Part shown: positions 51,657 to 62,910 of the stretch, one piece after another
How positions within the stretch are numbered: position 1 is the stretch's first letter
Layout: each line of letters opens with the position of its first letter
NCBI GenBank assembly: GCA_007922305.1
Contig: ML677326.1
Span: 53,394,453-53,458,452, forward strand
DNA from: Dermatemys mawii
Lineage: Eukaryota; Chordata; Testudines; Dermatemydidae
DNA length: 64,000 bases
Direction: 5' to 3'
Program-made: the position numbers and the translations under genes
Notes under the pieces: generated by a model
What the model was told of the DNA's origin: nothing
Databases searched by the model: none
The model's input: the letters and a program-made list of their open reading frames with translations, nothing else

Positions 51657-51849
51657 GGTGCTTTGAGTGCTGCATCAAGTGCTTGGGGGGTATTCCCTAT
51701 GCCTCATTGATTGCCACCATCCTGCTGTATGCTGGAGTCGCACTCTTCTGTGGCTGTGGACATGAAGCACTCTCAGGAACTGTCAACATTCTGCAAACCT
51801 ACTTTGAGATGGCAAGAGCTGCTGGGGACGTTATTGATGTCTTTACCAT
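51657..51849 (+). CDS. GPM6A: GPM6A coding exon (neuronal membrane glycoprotein M6-a), first transmembrane segment
   Basis: The exon encodes the start of a PLP/DM20/M6-family tetraspan protein. It opens with the cysteine cluster CFECCIKC, the likely palmitoylated cytoplasmic region, followed by the first membrane helix ([18 protein letters not shown]), then CGCGHEAL and the beginning of the first extracellular loop, ending DVIDVFTM. M6-a is a neuronal plasma-membrane protein linked to filopodium, neurite and synapse formation. The residues [15 protein letters not shown] and [15 protein letters not shown] match M6-a rather than M6-b or PLP1. The acceptor is a pyrimidine-rich tract ending in CAG at 51656. 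The donor is GTAAGC at 51850-51855. The exon starts in phase 1 (GG completes a glycine codon) and ends in phase 2 (AT of a methionine codon), as expected for this gene. Residues RAAGDVID differ from the mammalian form I remember (RTAGDTLD). A processed copy is unlikely because introns flank both sides. Confidence 0.96.
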
Positions 51850-51855
51850 GTAAGC
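51850..51855 (+). promoter_or_regulatory. Splice donor of the GPM6A exon (GTAAGC)
   Basis: GTAAGC follows the AT of a split methionine codon. Reading through gives an immediate TAA, which confirms that coding ends here. Confidence 0.9.
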
Positions 51856-52484
51856 ATTGTTTAAGCTTTTGGGATTTTTTTTTTCAGATGGCTGGAAATT
51901 AAGAAAAGGGAAAAAATGAGATTAATGAAAGTTCGCTTATATAAAAAGCACAGATAGTATAACCCAAGTACATGCAATAGTATAAGATAAGCACAGTAAT
52001 TGTAATTCTAATAGTGCTAATATATTTGTTTTCTGCAGTAATTTGTAATAAACTTTTTAATCCAGTAGTAATTTTTAGCTATCAATGACTCCATAATTGA
52101 TGTTATTTTTAGTATTTCATGTGTTTTGTGATCTTCATGGATGTTCCCCATATTTATAAGTTTTATTAAATGGATTAAGTAATTACAATGCATTATAAAA
52201 ATATTCATTCATTGTAAGTTATTCACTGTAAACATCAGTCATAGTTTTGCTTTGCATAAGTAATTAACTTTTGATACCTATCAAACACATTTCCACGTAG
52301 TTACAAATAATTTAGAAAAATGGTAATCATTACTAAAAGTTCTAGCAAAGGTGGAGAAGGGAGGGGAAAGCCATACTCCTGCCATCATGGGAGGGATGGA
52401 GACCCTGTGCACTACCACAGAAGCCAAACAATGGTGAGGACTCAACATTTTCCAACCTTTCCAACTCATGAGCCTGTACCCCCC

Positions 52485-52700
52485 AAATCATATAATTAAC
52501 TTAAAATCATTAGACTTTGTTTTTTAAATAATCAACGTTGGGTTCTTTTTATTTGCCTTCTTGTTTTTGAGCCTTTAGGGTTCACATTTTCAAGCTTTCT
52601 CGGCATCTGTGAAGGCTAGAAGTTTACTTTGTTAAGTGAGAGCTGAGATTCTCATGTAATAACACAACTCCAGGAGCTGGAGCTTTAAGAAGACCCCCAA
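52485..52700 (+). repeat. Interspersed MITE-like repeat, family D, copy 2
   Basis: TTCTTTTTATTTGCCTTCTTG, TTTTGAGCCTTTAGGGTTC, AGGAGCTGGAGCTTTAAG and AAATATCATGAGAC occur in the same order as in the copy at 44631. Minus-strand open frames here (52624-53210) come from repeats. Confidence 0.65.
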
Positions 52701-52899
52701 ATATCATGAGACGTACAATAAAATCACAGGAGTTGACATCACTGGACTCCACAGGTCTAGAAGACACGGAATGAGCAAAGTTCGGGAGCAGCTGCCCAAC
52801 AAGGCATGCTCCCTTCTCCAACCTGTGAAAATTCCTCTGGAAAAACTTATGGACGTGAATTGCAGTATCAACTTTCTCTCTGTACCATTTTGTAAATTC

Positions 52900-53165
52900 G
52901 TTGCAAGGTGGGAGGGTCCCAGAGCTTGGGCTCCAGCTTGAGCCTGGAAATCTACACAGCAATGAAACAGCCTCGCAGCCTGAGTGCTGGAAGCCTGAGT
53001 CGGCTGGCACAGGCCAGCTCTGGGTTTTTCTTTGCTTTGTAGATGTATTCTCAAAGCCTGCATCAACTGGCTTGGGCTCACTACAGGGCTAAATGTAGCA
53101 TTGTAGACTTTCCCGCTCAGGTTAGAGACTGGGCTGTGAAACCTGGCGAGGGGAGTGGGTCTCAC
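52900..53165. mobile_element. PIF-Harbinger-like MITE of a turtle-type family
   Basis: CTTGGGCTCCAGCTTGAGCC, ATCTACACAGCAATGAAACAG, GAGTCGGCTGGCACAGGCC and AACCTGGCGAGGGGAGTGGG form the recognisable body of a GC-rich, internally repetitive MITE family. The outer ends are not clean, so boundaries are approximate. Overlapping open frames on both strands are compositional. Confidence 0.55.
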
Positions 53166-53431
53166 TATACTGCTACTTTTAGCTCCATAGGGCAAGCCCC
53201 AGGAGCCCAAGTCAGTTGCCCCTTACTCTGAGACTCCCTGCCGCTGGGTGTTTCCTCAGCATGTATGTGCCCTAATACATCTTAATAAAATCTGAAATAA
53301 AATGACACATCTTAATGGTGGCTCTTTTGTTCCTCCCTTTTTCATAAAAAAAATCCTCTTCTCAGGAATTTGAAAGCAAGTTCTGATGTGTATGGGCCTA
53401 GTCAAAGCTGAAGGACCCTACTTTCATTATG

Positions 53432-53575
53432 GGGAGCATCATTTGTCCCTTCCTGAGCCCTCGCAGAGAAGCTAAGTGATTTCCCCATGATCAGAGAGAG
53501 ACAGTGACAGAGCTGGAAACAGAATCCAGATCTCCTGGTTATCACAGTCCTGTCCTGACGCTACTGTGCAAGGAT
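53432..53575 (+). repeat. MIR-like SINE remnant
   Basis: AAGCTAAGTGATTTCCCCAT, ACAGTGACAGAGCTGGAAAC and AGAATCCAGATCTCCTGG are the diagnostic MIR order (clear of retained polymerase III boxes). Confidence 0.7.
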
Positions 53576-56500
53576 TTTCTTCATAGGCACTAGCAGTATT
53601 GCTTGTTGGATTAGTCAGCCAGAGGCATTCATGCAAATCAAGTAAATCACCACTTTGCCATAGCCAGATTTCACCACCTTAGGAGCGAGGGTTGTGAGCT
53701 TGTTATTTGATCTCGCTGTTCTGCAGTGTATTTTATAGTGCAGCTGGGAAACATGTGGCTTCTGCTATTTTTTTTTTATCCGAGCATTTAGAATAATGTG
53801 TATAACTTGACTTCACAGCTAAGGTTCAGTGTTATCACTGAATGAAAGATCAGTCATTTTATTGGACTGTAACTTACTTTATTAGTCTCTAGGAACCCAT
53901 TAGCGCAGAACTGCTGCAAATCAATGCTTTCAGTTCATAGCCAGTTTTCCAGGTTCCCCTGTCGAAATCTTAAGTGAAAGTATCAGTCAAGGGCCACAAT
54001 TCAAATGTAGATAATTCACTGGAAATGATGAAGGAGCTATAAAGACAAATTTAATTTTTTCTTGAAATCTAATTATTTGGCTTCATCCACAGGGTTTTTT
54101 TTTTCCTCCCCAGTTCGACTTAAAATCACTTGCTTCCTTGGCAGCCCTTGCATTGATCTCTGACTTCAGCTCATTTTTCTGTACATTAGAGCCAAAATAA
54201 AATCTTCAAGAAGAGCAAACTTTTTCACTGAAAATGATGAGGTGCCATCTGTAACTGGATAATTTGTCCAATTCTATTTCCTGACTTTCTATTTGATTTT
54301 AATACATATTTGTATGCCCTTAAAGGTAATTTTCTAGAGAGAGTCAGTGACTGATGTTTTGTCACAACATAGTTCAGCAGGTGGCAATCCAAAATGCCCT
54401 TTGTAAATCATGTTGCCTTGAAAAATCAAGAAAGAAGCAAATTTCCATAAATAATTAAAATTAATCATTTCTCCCTTTTATGATTTCTTGCCTCCCTGTT
54501 AGTGAACTGTCATAATAGATAGACCTTCTGATCTCAAGTGAAAAACAGAAAAATGATGAGAAAAGCCATCCTAAATGATCAGTTTTTCTGTTTTAAGAGG
54601 CTTTTTTCCTTAATGCTGCCAGTGATGTGAAATGTTTCTATGTGACCCAGAGTGTGCCCCTCAGTGAAAAATGTACAAAGCGGATTGTGTAATGGAACTC
54701 ATTGTGTTGAAATGGATTTAATCATACTTATGGTTACTCTCTGGTTTATTGACATGGTTACTCTCTGTTGATTTCAGTATGTCCTGCAGTCTAAACATCA
54801 ATCTACATCTGAGAGCTGTTCTATGTGATTGGTAGATAAAGGTCTTTTTACTGCAGCCATGACTACATTTGTGCAAAACCCTTACAACAGAATGCATAGG
54901 CCACCCTTCATTTATTATAACTTTTCATTCTTCTCCATGTATTTACAATCTTAGATTATTTTCTTATATTTTATTTTTTATAATCATGCAATGCAATTTA
55001 TGTAGATATAAGCGCTCACTGCTATCTAAAAGCAGGAACAGGCACATATAGAGAAAAGCACACCCTGTGGATAGCACAGACCTGTTCTTGCTAGGCCTGA
55101 AACAAAAATGCTAAAGTCTAATAACATTTCTTCTTCTAAACACGATGGCTTCTCATGGAGAACAATGGCTTGGCAGCCTCATTAGCTGATACAATTGCTG
55201 TTTGTTGCAGCTTTTAAATAACTGTCCAGATCCTTGCAGGTTTTTAATTAACAAATTACCATAAGGAAAATTATTATCCCATCCCCACCTAGAATCATTT
55301 AATGTAAATAAAGAACATGAAGAAAGAGCACAATACTCCTGTACAGTGATGGTTTAAAATGAGTGAGGCTGTAAATCAAAACAGAAATGGCCAGAAGCCA
55401 CACCACAGGCAGTGTTAACATTTGTAAAAGGAACACTTGCTATTACAGTATTGATTTGTTGTATTCCAATAGTGCCCACAATGTTATTAATCTGCACGTG
55501 TGAACATGCACACACACATGCGCGCGCGCACACACACACACACACACGCATAGAGGAAGAGTCACTTCCTCAAGAAGTCACAGTCTGGAGGCAGTGAAAA
55601 CCCACATGTGGCTAACATTACTGAAATTGTAAATACATATTTACTCTTCTATTTAAAAAACAAGACATACAGTCAGATCCTAAGCTAGTGCATATTGATA
55701 TAGCTTTATTAGTCAGTTGAGAGTTATTCTGATTTATTCCGGGGTAGGAGTCAGGAAAAATCTTCGTTAGTGAGAGAGGCTGTTAATGAGGTTTGTTGGG
55801 GAAGAAGCAGAGCTCGATGGGATGATATCAGAGATGGTCATTTTAAACTTCCACAAACAGAAATAGCCCAAATGGATCAAAACAACAGACTAAAAGATAA
55901 TTTTGATTGTGCAGGTAGAATAGGTTGAGTAGGCACCATCTTCATGATTCAGCCCCCTCTGCCAATCATTGCTCATACACATATAGTTAATAAACTGGAC
56001 AGTTCTAACACATTTTAATCTCCAATAAATCTTGAAAACACTTTTTTTTACTAGGACCAACTATGTACAGTATGGTTCTCTGGGGACCTCTCTGATACTT
56101 CACTTCAAGTTGGCCCACACTACAATATCAGCTCTATCCTGGGGCTTTCTCAAAATAGCTTTTTTCAGGCAGTTCAACAAATGTTGGAAAGAGGAGGGGG
56201 TAGGAGAAGTAGGAGATGGCATCTGCAAGATGCCATAACTAACAGTATGAAATAGTCAGCTATATTTTCATATTTTAACCACTGCTGAGACGTAAAGGGA
56301 TTATTTCCCTTAAGATTTAAAGGGATTGCTTCAATATAAAAATTGTTACTTAAATTCTTCTGAGAACTGATCTTATGACACTTTAAGTGTGAGAAGTCAC
56401 TGGTCTCTGTTACCTAATCTGTTAGTCTAGCAGCTCTGTAATGTGAGTTGAAATTCAGCAGTCAGCATGAGACAATGTGTTAGTCAATCATCTTTTTAAT

Positions 56501-58024
56501 AACTCCACCATTATACTGAAGCACACTGCATATCATATGCATGGGATCAAAGTGTTGGCTAGAAAAATATTTATGTATTTAGTCACTGAATCTGACGGAA
56601 ACCCAAAATCATTCCAAGTGGATGGCTGATTGTTAAGCCATATTGTCTGGATTCTTTGATCTAGATTTCTTTCACCTCCATGGCGGTTAGGTAGGTTCCA
56701 AGATATGACTTTGTAGCACTCTGAAATCAGCAATGCTGGGTACGACTATTGTAATTTGTCCAGGACTGGGCAGCATCTTTTAACAGCTAATTTTTTTTTG
56801 CTATTCAAATCAGGATCAGGACCATTTGTCATGTATTCATGAGATCAAGGTCTTTTTTAACCTTCCATACAATGAAATGAAGGAAAAACATGAAGGCTAT
56901 TTTGGTCCCATCGCTATCTATAATATAAACTGAAAAAACAGTGAGGAATGTAACTATTTTTATCACAGATGATATAAACTTGCTAGCAAAGATTCTAGGA
57001 AGATGAAAAATTGATCAAATGAAACTTGTATGGACTCAGAAATTTATGCATATTTATGTGCTCAGTTTGTAATTATTATAAATATTTGGCCCTTACAAAA
57101 TAAATAGACATTGGGTTGGCTCAGTGTGGTTTGAATCTTTCTATGCTTAATCGTTTATTTCTCTGAGACCGCAATTTCTGTTCTTGACTTTGATTATCAA
57201 CAGATTAATTAGGACCCTAGTTAAAGTTCGGGGTTGTATCACTGTAGCAGGCTCTGGTAAAATCTAGATCCTAAAAGGATATAGGATAAATGATTGATCT
57301 TGTGTGTGATGGTGTATTATTTAAAGTGCACACAACAGGGACTATTCTTTGTTTGTGGGGGGTTAATAACATCCATGACTCTGACTAATTTATCTACCCA
57401 AGGTGCAATCCTCCACACTCCATTCAGAATGGCCACTGTTTCTTATTGTAAAGGATATTTCAGTGTTTCCATTATAAATCCTGAATATCCAGAAATGTGT
57501 ATACTAGCTCTAAGAAAAAAATATCAACTGGAGCTGAAACTCTGCACTTAGATGCTATATAAAAAAAGAGTTATAAATGATGACATATAGCTAAATAAAA
57601 ATGTGCTATACAAGATCTGAACGGAGGAACACACATTTGTATAAATTAGTTGGAAAAAATATTTGACTGTTTTACTACCTATGAAGGTCTCTGTACCTTC
57701 TTCCATGCTGCTGCTTACCCATGAAATACACTCTGTGAACTGACCCATAAGATTACTACCTTTTCCTCCTTCAAATCCCCATCCTCAAAACCTCCTTTTA
57801 CTATAACTCCTAATAAAGAATATATGGTGACAGTTGGTACTTACATTAGTTAGGTATTTTTTAAATTGACAAATGTATATTTCTAATGCATCTGTCTCTG
57901 CACACGTTTTGTATGTCACTTCTCTTCCTTGGATCCTGAAATTCGATCTGCAAAGGTAGCCCCTTCCATTAGTGCAAAATCCCGTTAACTTCAATTGACA
58001 CTTCACAGAAGCATAAAGTTCTAC
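53576..58024. other. Intronic stretch, no gene seen
   Basis: AT-rich. Includes the alternating purine-pyrimidine tract at 55504-55551. No GPM6A exon and no mobile-element protein were recognised. Non-coding conservation cannot be judged from one sequence. Confidence 0.5.
55504..55551. repeat. 48-nt alternating purine-pyrimidine tract, (CA)n and (GC)n
   Basis: From ACATGCACAC to ACACGCAT every step alternates purine and pyrimidine, with a pure GCGCGCGC core. Such tracts can adopt left-handed DNA under negative supercoiling. Confidence 0.95.
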
Positions 58025-58029
58025 CTGCA

Positions 58030-58175
58030 TGGACACAATTGCAGGACCGGGGCCTTAGATTATAAGGTCTTTGAAGCCAGAGATGGTGCCTTTATATTTG
58101 TTTGTACAGCACTTTGCATAGTGGAGCCCCAAATCTGATTGGGGTTTCTGGGAGCTGCTATAAAGTAAGTAATAA
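58030..58175 (+). repeat. MIR/L2-type 3' end remnant
   Basis: CCTTAGATTATAAGGTCTTT, TTTGTACAGCACTTTGCATA and AAGTAAGTAATAAATC follow the 3'-end landmarks of the same family as 19445-19665. Confidence 0.65.
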
Positions 58176-58432
58176 ATCTGAGTTAAACTGATAGTCATTG
58201 CATGTGTTTGTGTTATGAACAGCTTTAATTGTTTTAAAAGATAATTCTAAAATATCACTGTCACATTTGGTAATTTGAAAGAAAAATGTAGAATTGTTAA
58301 CTGTAGAGTCATCTATAGAGATGCACCGACTTTTCGTGAGGATTATTACTACATTCCATTCCATTATATGAAATTATATACATTATATACATTCCATTAT
58401 ATAAAATTAATTAAATCATTTATTATCATAGA

Positions 58433-58815
58433 ATCATAGAATATCAGGGTTAGAAGGGACCTCAAGAGGTCATCTAGTCAACCCTCCCGATCAAAACAGG
58501 ACCAGTCCCCAACTAAATCATCCCAGCCAGGGCTTTGTCAAGTCTGGCCTTAAAAACCTGTAAGAAAGGAGATTCCACCACCTCCCTAGGTAACTCATTC
58601 CAGTGCTTCACCATCCTCCTAGTGAAGAAGTTTTTCCTAATATCCAACCTAAACCTCCCCCTCTGCAACTTGTGACCATTACTTCTTGTTCTGTCATTTG
58701 GTACCACTCAGAACAGTCTAGATCCATCCTCTTTGGAATCCCCTTTCAGGTAGTTGAAAGCAGTGATCAAATCCCCCCTCGTTCTTCTCTTCTGCAGACT
58801 AAAATTATGTTTCTA
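58433..58815 (-). mobile_element. CR1-type LINE, 5'-truncated 3' end with the tail of ORF2
   Basis: The element starts at its 3' terminus with the inverted octamer repeat (ATCATAGAATCATAGAAT at 58428-58445) and reads leftward in reverse. The minus-strand frame at 58513-58707 encodes the conserved end of CR1 ORF2: [53 protein letters not shown]. The copy is close to the amniote consensus I remember and intact to about 58810, where the 5' truncation lies, so it is much younger than the copy at 32560. Confidence 0.92.
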
Positions 58816-59206
58816 AATTGGTTTAATGTGTACCATTCACTTAATAATAATAAACTTCTAAAGAACTGTCCACTGAATCAACCATAACAAATTCTTTAGG
58901 AAATGATACAACAATCAGTTTTTTAAAAGTATTTTTCCATTGTTTTTAGACAATAGACCATAATGCTGTATTGAGTCAACGGTGCCCTTGAAAATTATCA
59001 TTAATAAGTATTTGCCCATAGCCCTTTTTTCCCTAAGAGCATACATTGTAACAAGTATGGAATTTATGTGTTTGTTTATTTGCAGCTTCTTTTAGAAGAA
59101 AAACAAGGACATTAACACTTCAATTTTTTTGTGATAATCAAGTTTGTCAGTGACAGCAACTCTTCTTGAAATTATCTGATTGCAGCTAAGAATTGTAGAA
59201 CTCAAA
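58816..59206. other. Intronic stretch, no gene seen
   Basis: Nothing recognised. Confidence 0.5.
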
Positions 59207-59405
59207 GGCGTTGTCTACACCTGGAGCTGGGTTTGATTCCCAGCTCGCATATAACCCAGCATAGGGTTCAGACAAGGTCTGCATTTAGGTCAGCTAGATC
59301 CGTGCTGTTGCTCGCTGCTGCTAAGTTTGCCACTTTCTCTTGATGAGAGGTAGCACACGTATATCTGTGAAAGCTGGGAATGACACCTCTAGCTCCAATT
59401 GCAGA
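59207..59405. mobile_element. One-ended PIF-like MITE fragment
   Basis: GGCGTTGTCTACACCTGG resembles the GGGCTTGTCT ends seen at 16883, followed by AGCTGGGTTTGATTCCCAGC, itself a small palindrome. No matching right end was found. Confidence 0.45.
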
Positions 59406-62129
59406 TGTAACCTCAGATCAATAGGTGATGCTACTTCATCCACTGTGAGTGCTGCTATATGTTGATAATGATCTTGATTTATATAGCACTGTTATCCAAT
59501 TAGATACCATACTGCATTATAAAGCTTACAGAACCATTTCACAATCAATGGGACAAATGTTGCCAGAAAACCTGTGGACCACGTGTCTTCCTCAACCCTG
59601 GCTCCAAAACCATAGAGAGGCCACTCCATAGATTTTTGAGGGGCAGGGACAGTGGAGGTATATTCTAGGATAGGGTCAGGGGTTATAGTGCATATTGTCC
59701 TGGCTTAGCAGTGCATCATTTTCATGATGCTCTGCTCAGATTGGTTTCCTTCTGCCCAGTGGGTTGATGACTGTCAGAATATGGCTGCACATTGATAATG
59801 CTTTGGTTGGCATCCAGGCATTGACTCAGAATTTGTGCTTTAAACATGGAAATCACTGCTGTGCTGTGTGTTGGCCCCAGACCTATGCATGAGTAAACTC
59901 CCAACTACTTTTCTTTTTATTAATGTGTTAGGGGTTAATAGAAACTCACTTAAAGAGCAAAATACTATTAACAAATAAATTTCAATTTAAAATGAACACT
60001 GTTTAAATAAAGGACACAGTTGCTCTGTCATTGGAATGATTTTGTTACATGTACAAAATACAGCTTGACAAAAATAACATCAGAAAGCTTTTATGCCAAA
60101 GACAGTGGGCCAGATCTCTAGCTGATATAAATTGGTATGACTACATTAAAGTCATTGGAGTATGCCAGCATTTGGCTAAATACATTTGCAGTCTTAGGCA
60201 GTGAGGAAAATTCCATCCTCTTACAAAAAGAGCTACGTTGCATGGTAATCTGACACTCCATATTCTAATAAAAGCAAAGACAATAAATATTCTTATATAA
60301 ATAACATTTAGGAGGCATTAGCACAAATCTAGTTAGATCTCGAGAAACATAGATGTAGCAACATTTTAATGAGCAAAGAACAAACAGAAGAAATTGTAAT
60401 CAATGCATAAAAAAAATCTAGTGAATAGCAGAAGAGGTCGTTAAATAGGGGGCTTTCCAAATCATAATACAACAGGAAGGAACACCTGAGGAGGCAAATC
60501 AACCAATTGCCAGAAATAAATTTCCTTCAGAGAAATCAAGCTTTTTCTTTTCTTTTTTTTTTTTTAAAAAAAAGGAAAAATGAAACAAAACACATGAGCG
60601 AAGGTGCTTATTGAATTTGCCAAACTGAGAATTCTGAAGACTGATGTCCTCTGTTTACCTAGAAGATTTAACAAGCAATACCAGAGGCTGTGTGAGTTTC
60701 TTATTCTGTCCTGTCAATGTGTCACAACCCGATAAGGGTGGAATCAACCTTAGGACTGACAGCGTAATTCAGTTGCCATCCCTGATATTGATTGCAATAT
60801 AGGTCTTTGTTCCTACATATGCTTGCATTGACTTCAGTGGGAAGCTCTCATGCATAATGTAAAGTGCACATGTAAACCTTTGCAAGAGCACGGTGTAATC
60901 TGGTAAAAACAAAATACTTCACTACACACTTCAATAGTTAGATATATTACAAAAATCATAAACTGCCTGTATTTGGAGATATTTGGTCCATATTCCTGTC
61001 AATGTGTTACATAGCCATATTTTTAATATCATGATAATCATCTCTCATTCTTGATGAGCTGTAGACTAACAATTAATGAAAATTACTAAATAGGAGGGTC
61101 TCATGCCTAAAATTGTAAACATCAGTAATATACCTCTCTTGATAGGTAACTTATTTTTACATGAGTTAAGGTATTCTCCTTCATTAGGGTTTATTCCCTT
61201 TGATTCTCATTTGCTTACTTAATAAAATTATTCTTATAATGATAAGGTTAGAGGAATATATCCATATGCATAAACTGGATAATGCCTAATGTTGCTCAGC
61301 CCTTGGTGCAAAACTCAGGCCTTTGCCCAAGAGATCTAAAGTGGGCTAACAACTCACTCCTCTCAATCTGAGGGTTTAGTGTACACCAGGTGAAAGGCAG
61401 GAGTAGAGGAAAGTGGCCCCAATGCCCTAGTTGGGGCCAAGGCAGGATTCTCTTGGCGCATGCATTTTGTGGAAGACCACCCTGAGGCTGCCTTCTGAGG
61501 TCCCCCTTGCATTCCGGGGATGGAGTTGTGGGTGGAAGTGGTACATCAGGGCAGGGCCACAACATGCAGCTTTGCTATGACCCATAGATCAGGGTTGTCT
61601 AAATTACGTTGGATCTTCTCCAGCACCAGGAGTAGATGAGGATCAGAAGGGCACAAAAGGTGCTTTAAAGCCACCACAATCCATACTCTTCCTTCGTTGT
61701 GAGTTGTCTGTTGTTCCTTTTGAAGGTAAAGTGTAGAATTTTACCTCAAGCGTCCATCCCCTAATGAAGCAAGCAATCTAGGAATTAACCAGTAAGCATG
61801 AATCTGGGACAGTTTCTGACACACTTATTCTTACTGAGTAGCACCTTGCTTTACAAATGGTTCTGTTGACATCGTTAAGATCACGTGCTACCCAAAGAGA
61901 GGAAGCTATCAGAATCTGCCCCTTAAAGAACAAGAAGCAGTGTGAACTCACATGCTACATATCATATGCAACAAACCTATGCACTTTCCTTTATGCAGTC
62001 CCCAACAAGTTGGATGGAGACAATATTGCAAACATAATTTATGAAGAATTTACCAAATGCTCTAATTAGGTTCTTCGTGAAATTCTTCTTGAAATGTACA
62101 GCACCACAATCTAGAAAGGAATCTCAGTT
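59406..62129. other. Intronic stretch, no gene seen
   Basis: Holds a palindromic-repeat relative at 60107-60180 (GGGCCAGATCTCTAGC) and another at 60805-60900 (CATTGACTTCAGTGGGAAGC). The GC-richer patch at 61290-61560 is unclassified. Confidence 0.45.
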
Positions 62130-62905
62130 ATTACTTGTCCTAGTTCCTTTAGAGAGGATTTGTAAAGGCCCTTTGTCAAAGGATATCATTGGCCCTTTTA
62201 GAGGGAACAGGCCAGTGCATGGTGACTGGCCATCTGACCCCCAGCTAAGCTTAAAAGAGGACACCTGAGCCCTAGGAAGCTGTGGCTGGGGAAAGGCTGA
62301 GGGCAGGAGAGCAGTAAGAGGGATTTGCTTTTTGACCTCTCCAAGCCAGAGATCCAGGACTGAAGTTAGAGAGCTGAAGAGGGAATTGCCTGTTGACTTC
62401 CAAGCCAGCGCAGAGGGCTGAAGTCAGAAGAGTGGCAGGGGGCTTTACCCACCAGTGATTTTGTGCTGCAGAGCTGGAAGAAGTCAGCGGACTAGTGGGA
62501 GTGATGAGTCTCTTTTGGTGGGGATGAACTCCAGCAGAAGCTGTGGGGATTCCTACTAGGAAGAACAGGGTTCCACTCGAGCTAGAAGGGCTGTGGTGGC
62601 AGTTCTGGTAAAAGAACAGGAGAGGACAGAAGAAGAGCCCACATATGGTGAAAGATGCTGGAACACAGTATGTGCTAAAATGATGGACTAGAATGTGGGA
62701 TTTTAAGGACTATATACAGTGGGTAGAAGAAATGGACTATGGAAAGTTTAGACTGTTTTTCATTATGTTTTTGTAATATACCTGCCCAATGAAGGGGTAT
62801 TTTTGAGGCAAGAAAGCTTGTTTTGAGGACTCCGTAGAAGGGAAATTGATGTAAGTGCACTTGTTCTGCTGCTGGGGTGTACTTCAGGTGGGATTGACAC
62901 ACAGT
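62130..62905 (+). repeat. LTR-like repeat adjoining the Gag sequence
   Basis: AGCTGTGGCTGGGGAAAGGC, AGAGTGGCAGGGGGCTTTAC, CTGTGCTGCAGAGCTGGAAG-like phrases and GGCAAGAAAGCTTGTTTTG recall a reptile LTR-type repeat, read on the plus strand. It lies directly beside the minus-strand Gag and may be a separate, nested insertion. Ends are approximate. Confidence 0.45.
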
Positions 62906-62910
62906 TGCCC

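Noticed and set aside
52624..53210. Two overlapping minus-strand frames (128 and 168 codons)
   Set aside because: They run across two different repeats (family D and a PIF-like MITE) and carry no known motif.
54040..54600. Possible conserved non-coding element in the intron after the exon
   Set aside because: The stretch looks free of recognisable repeats, but conservation cannot be judged from a single sequence.
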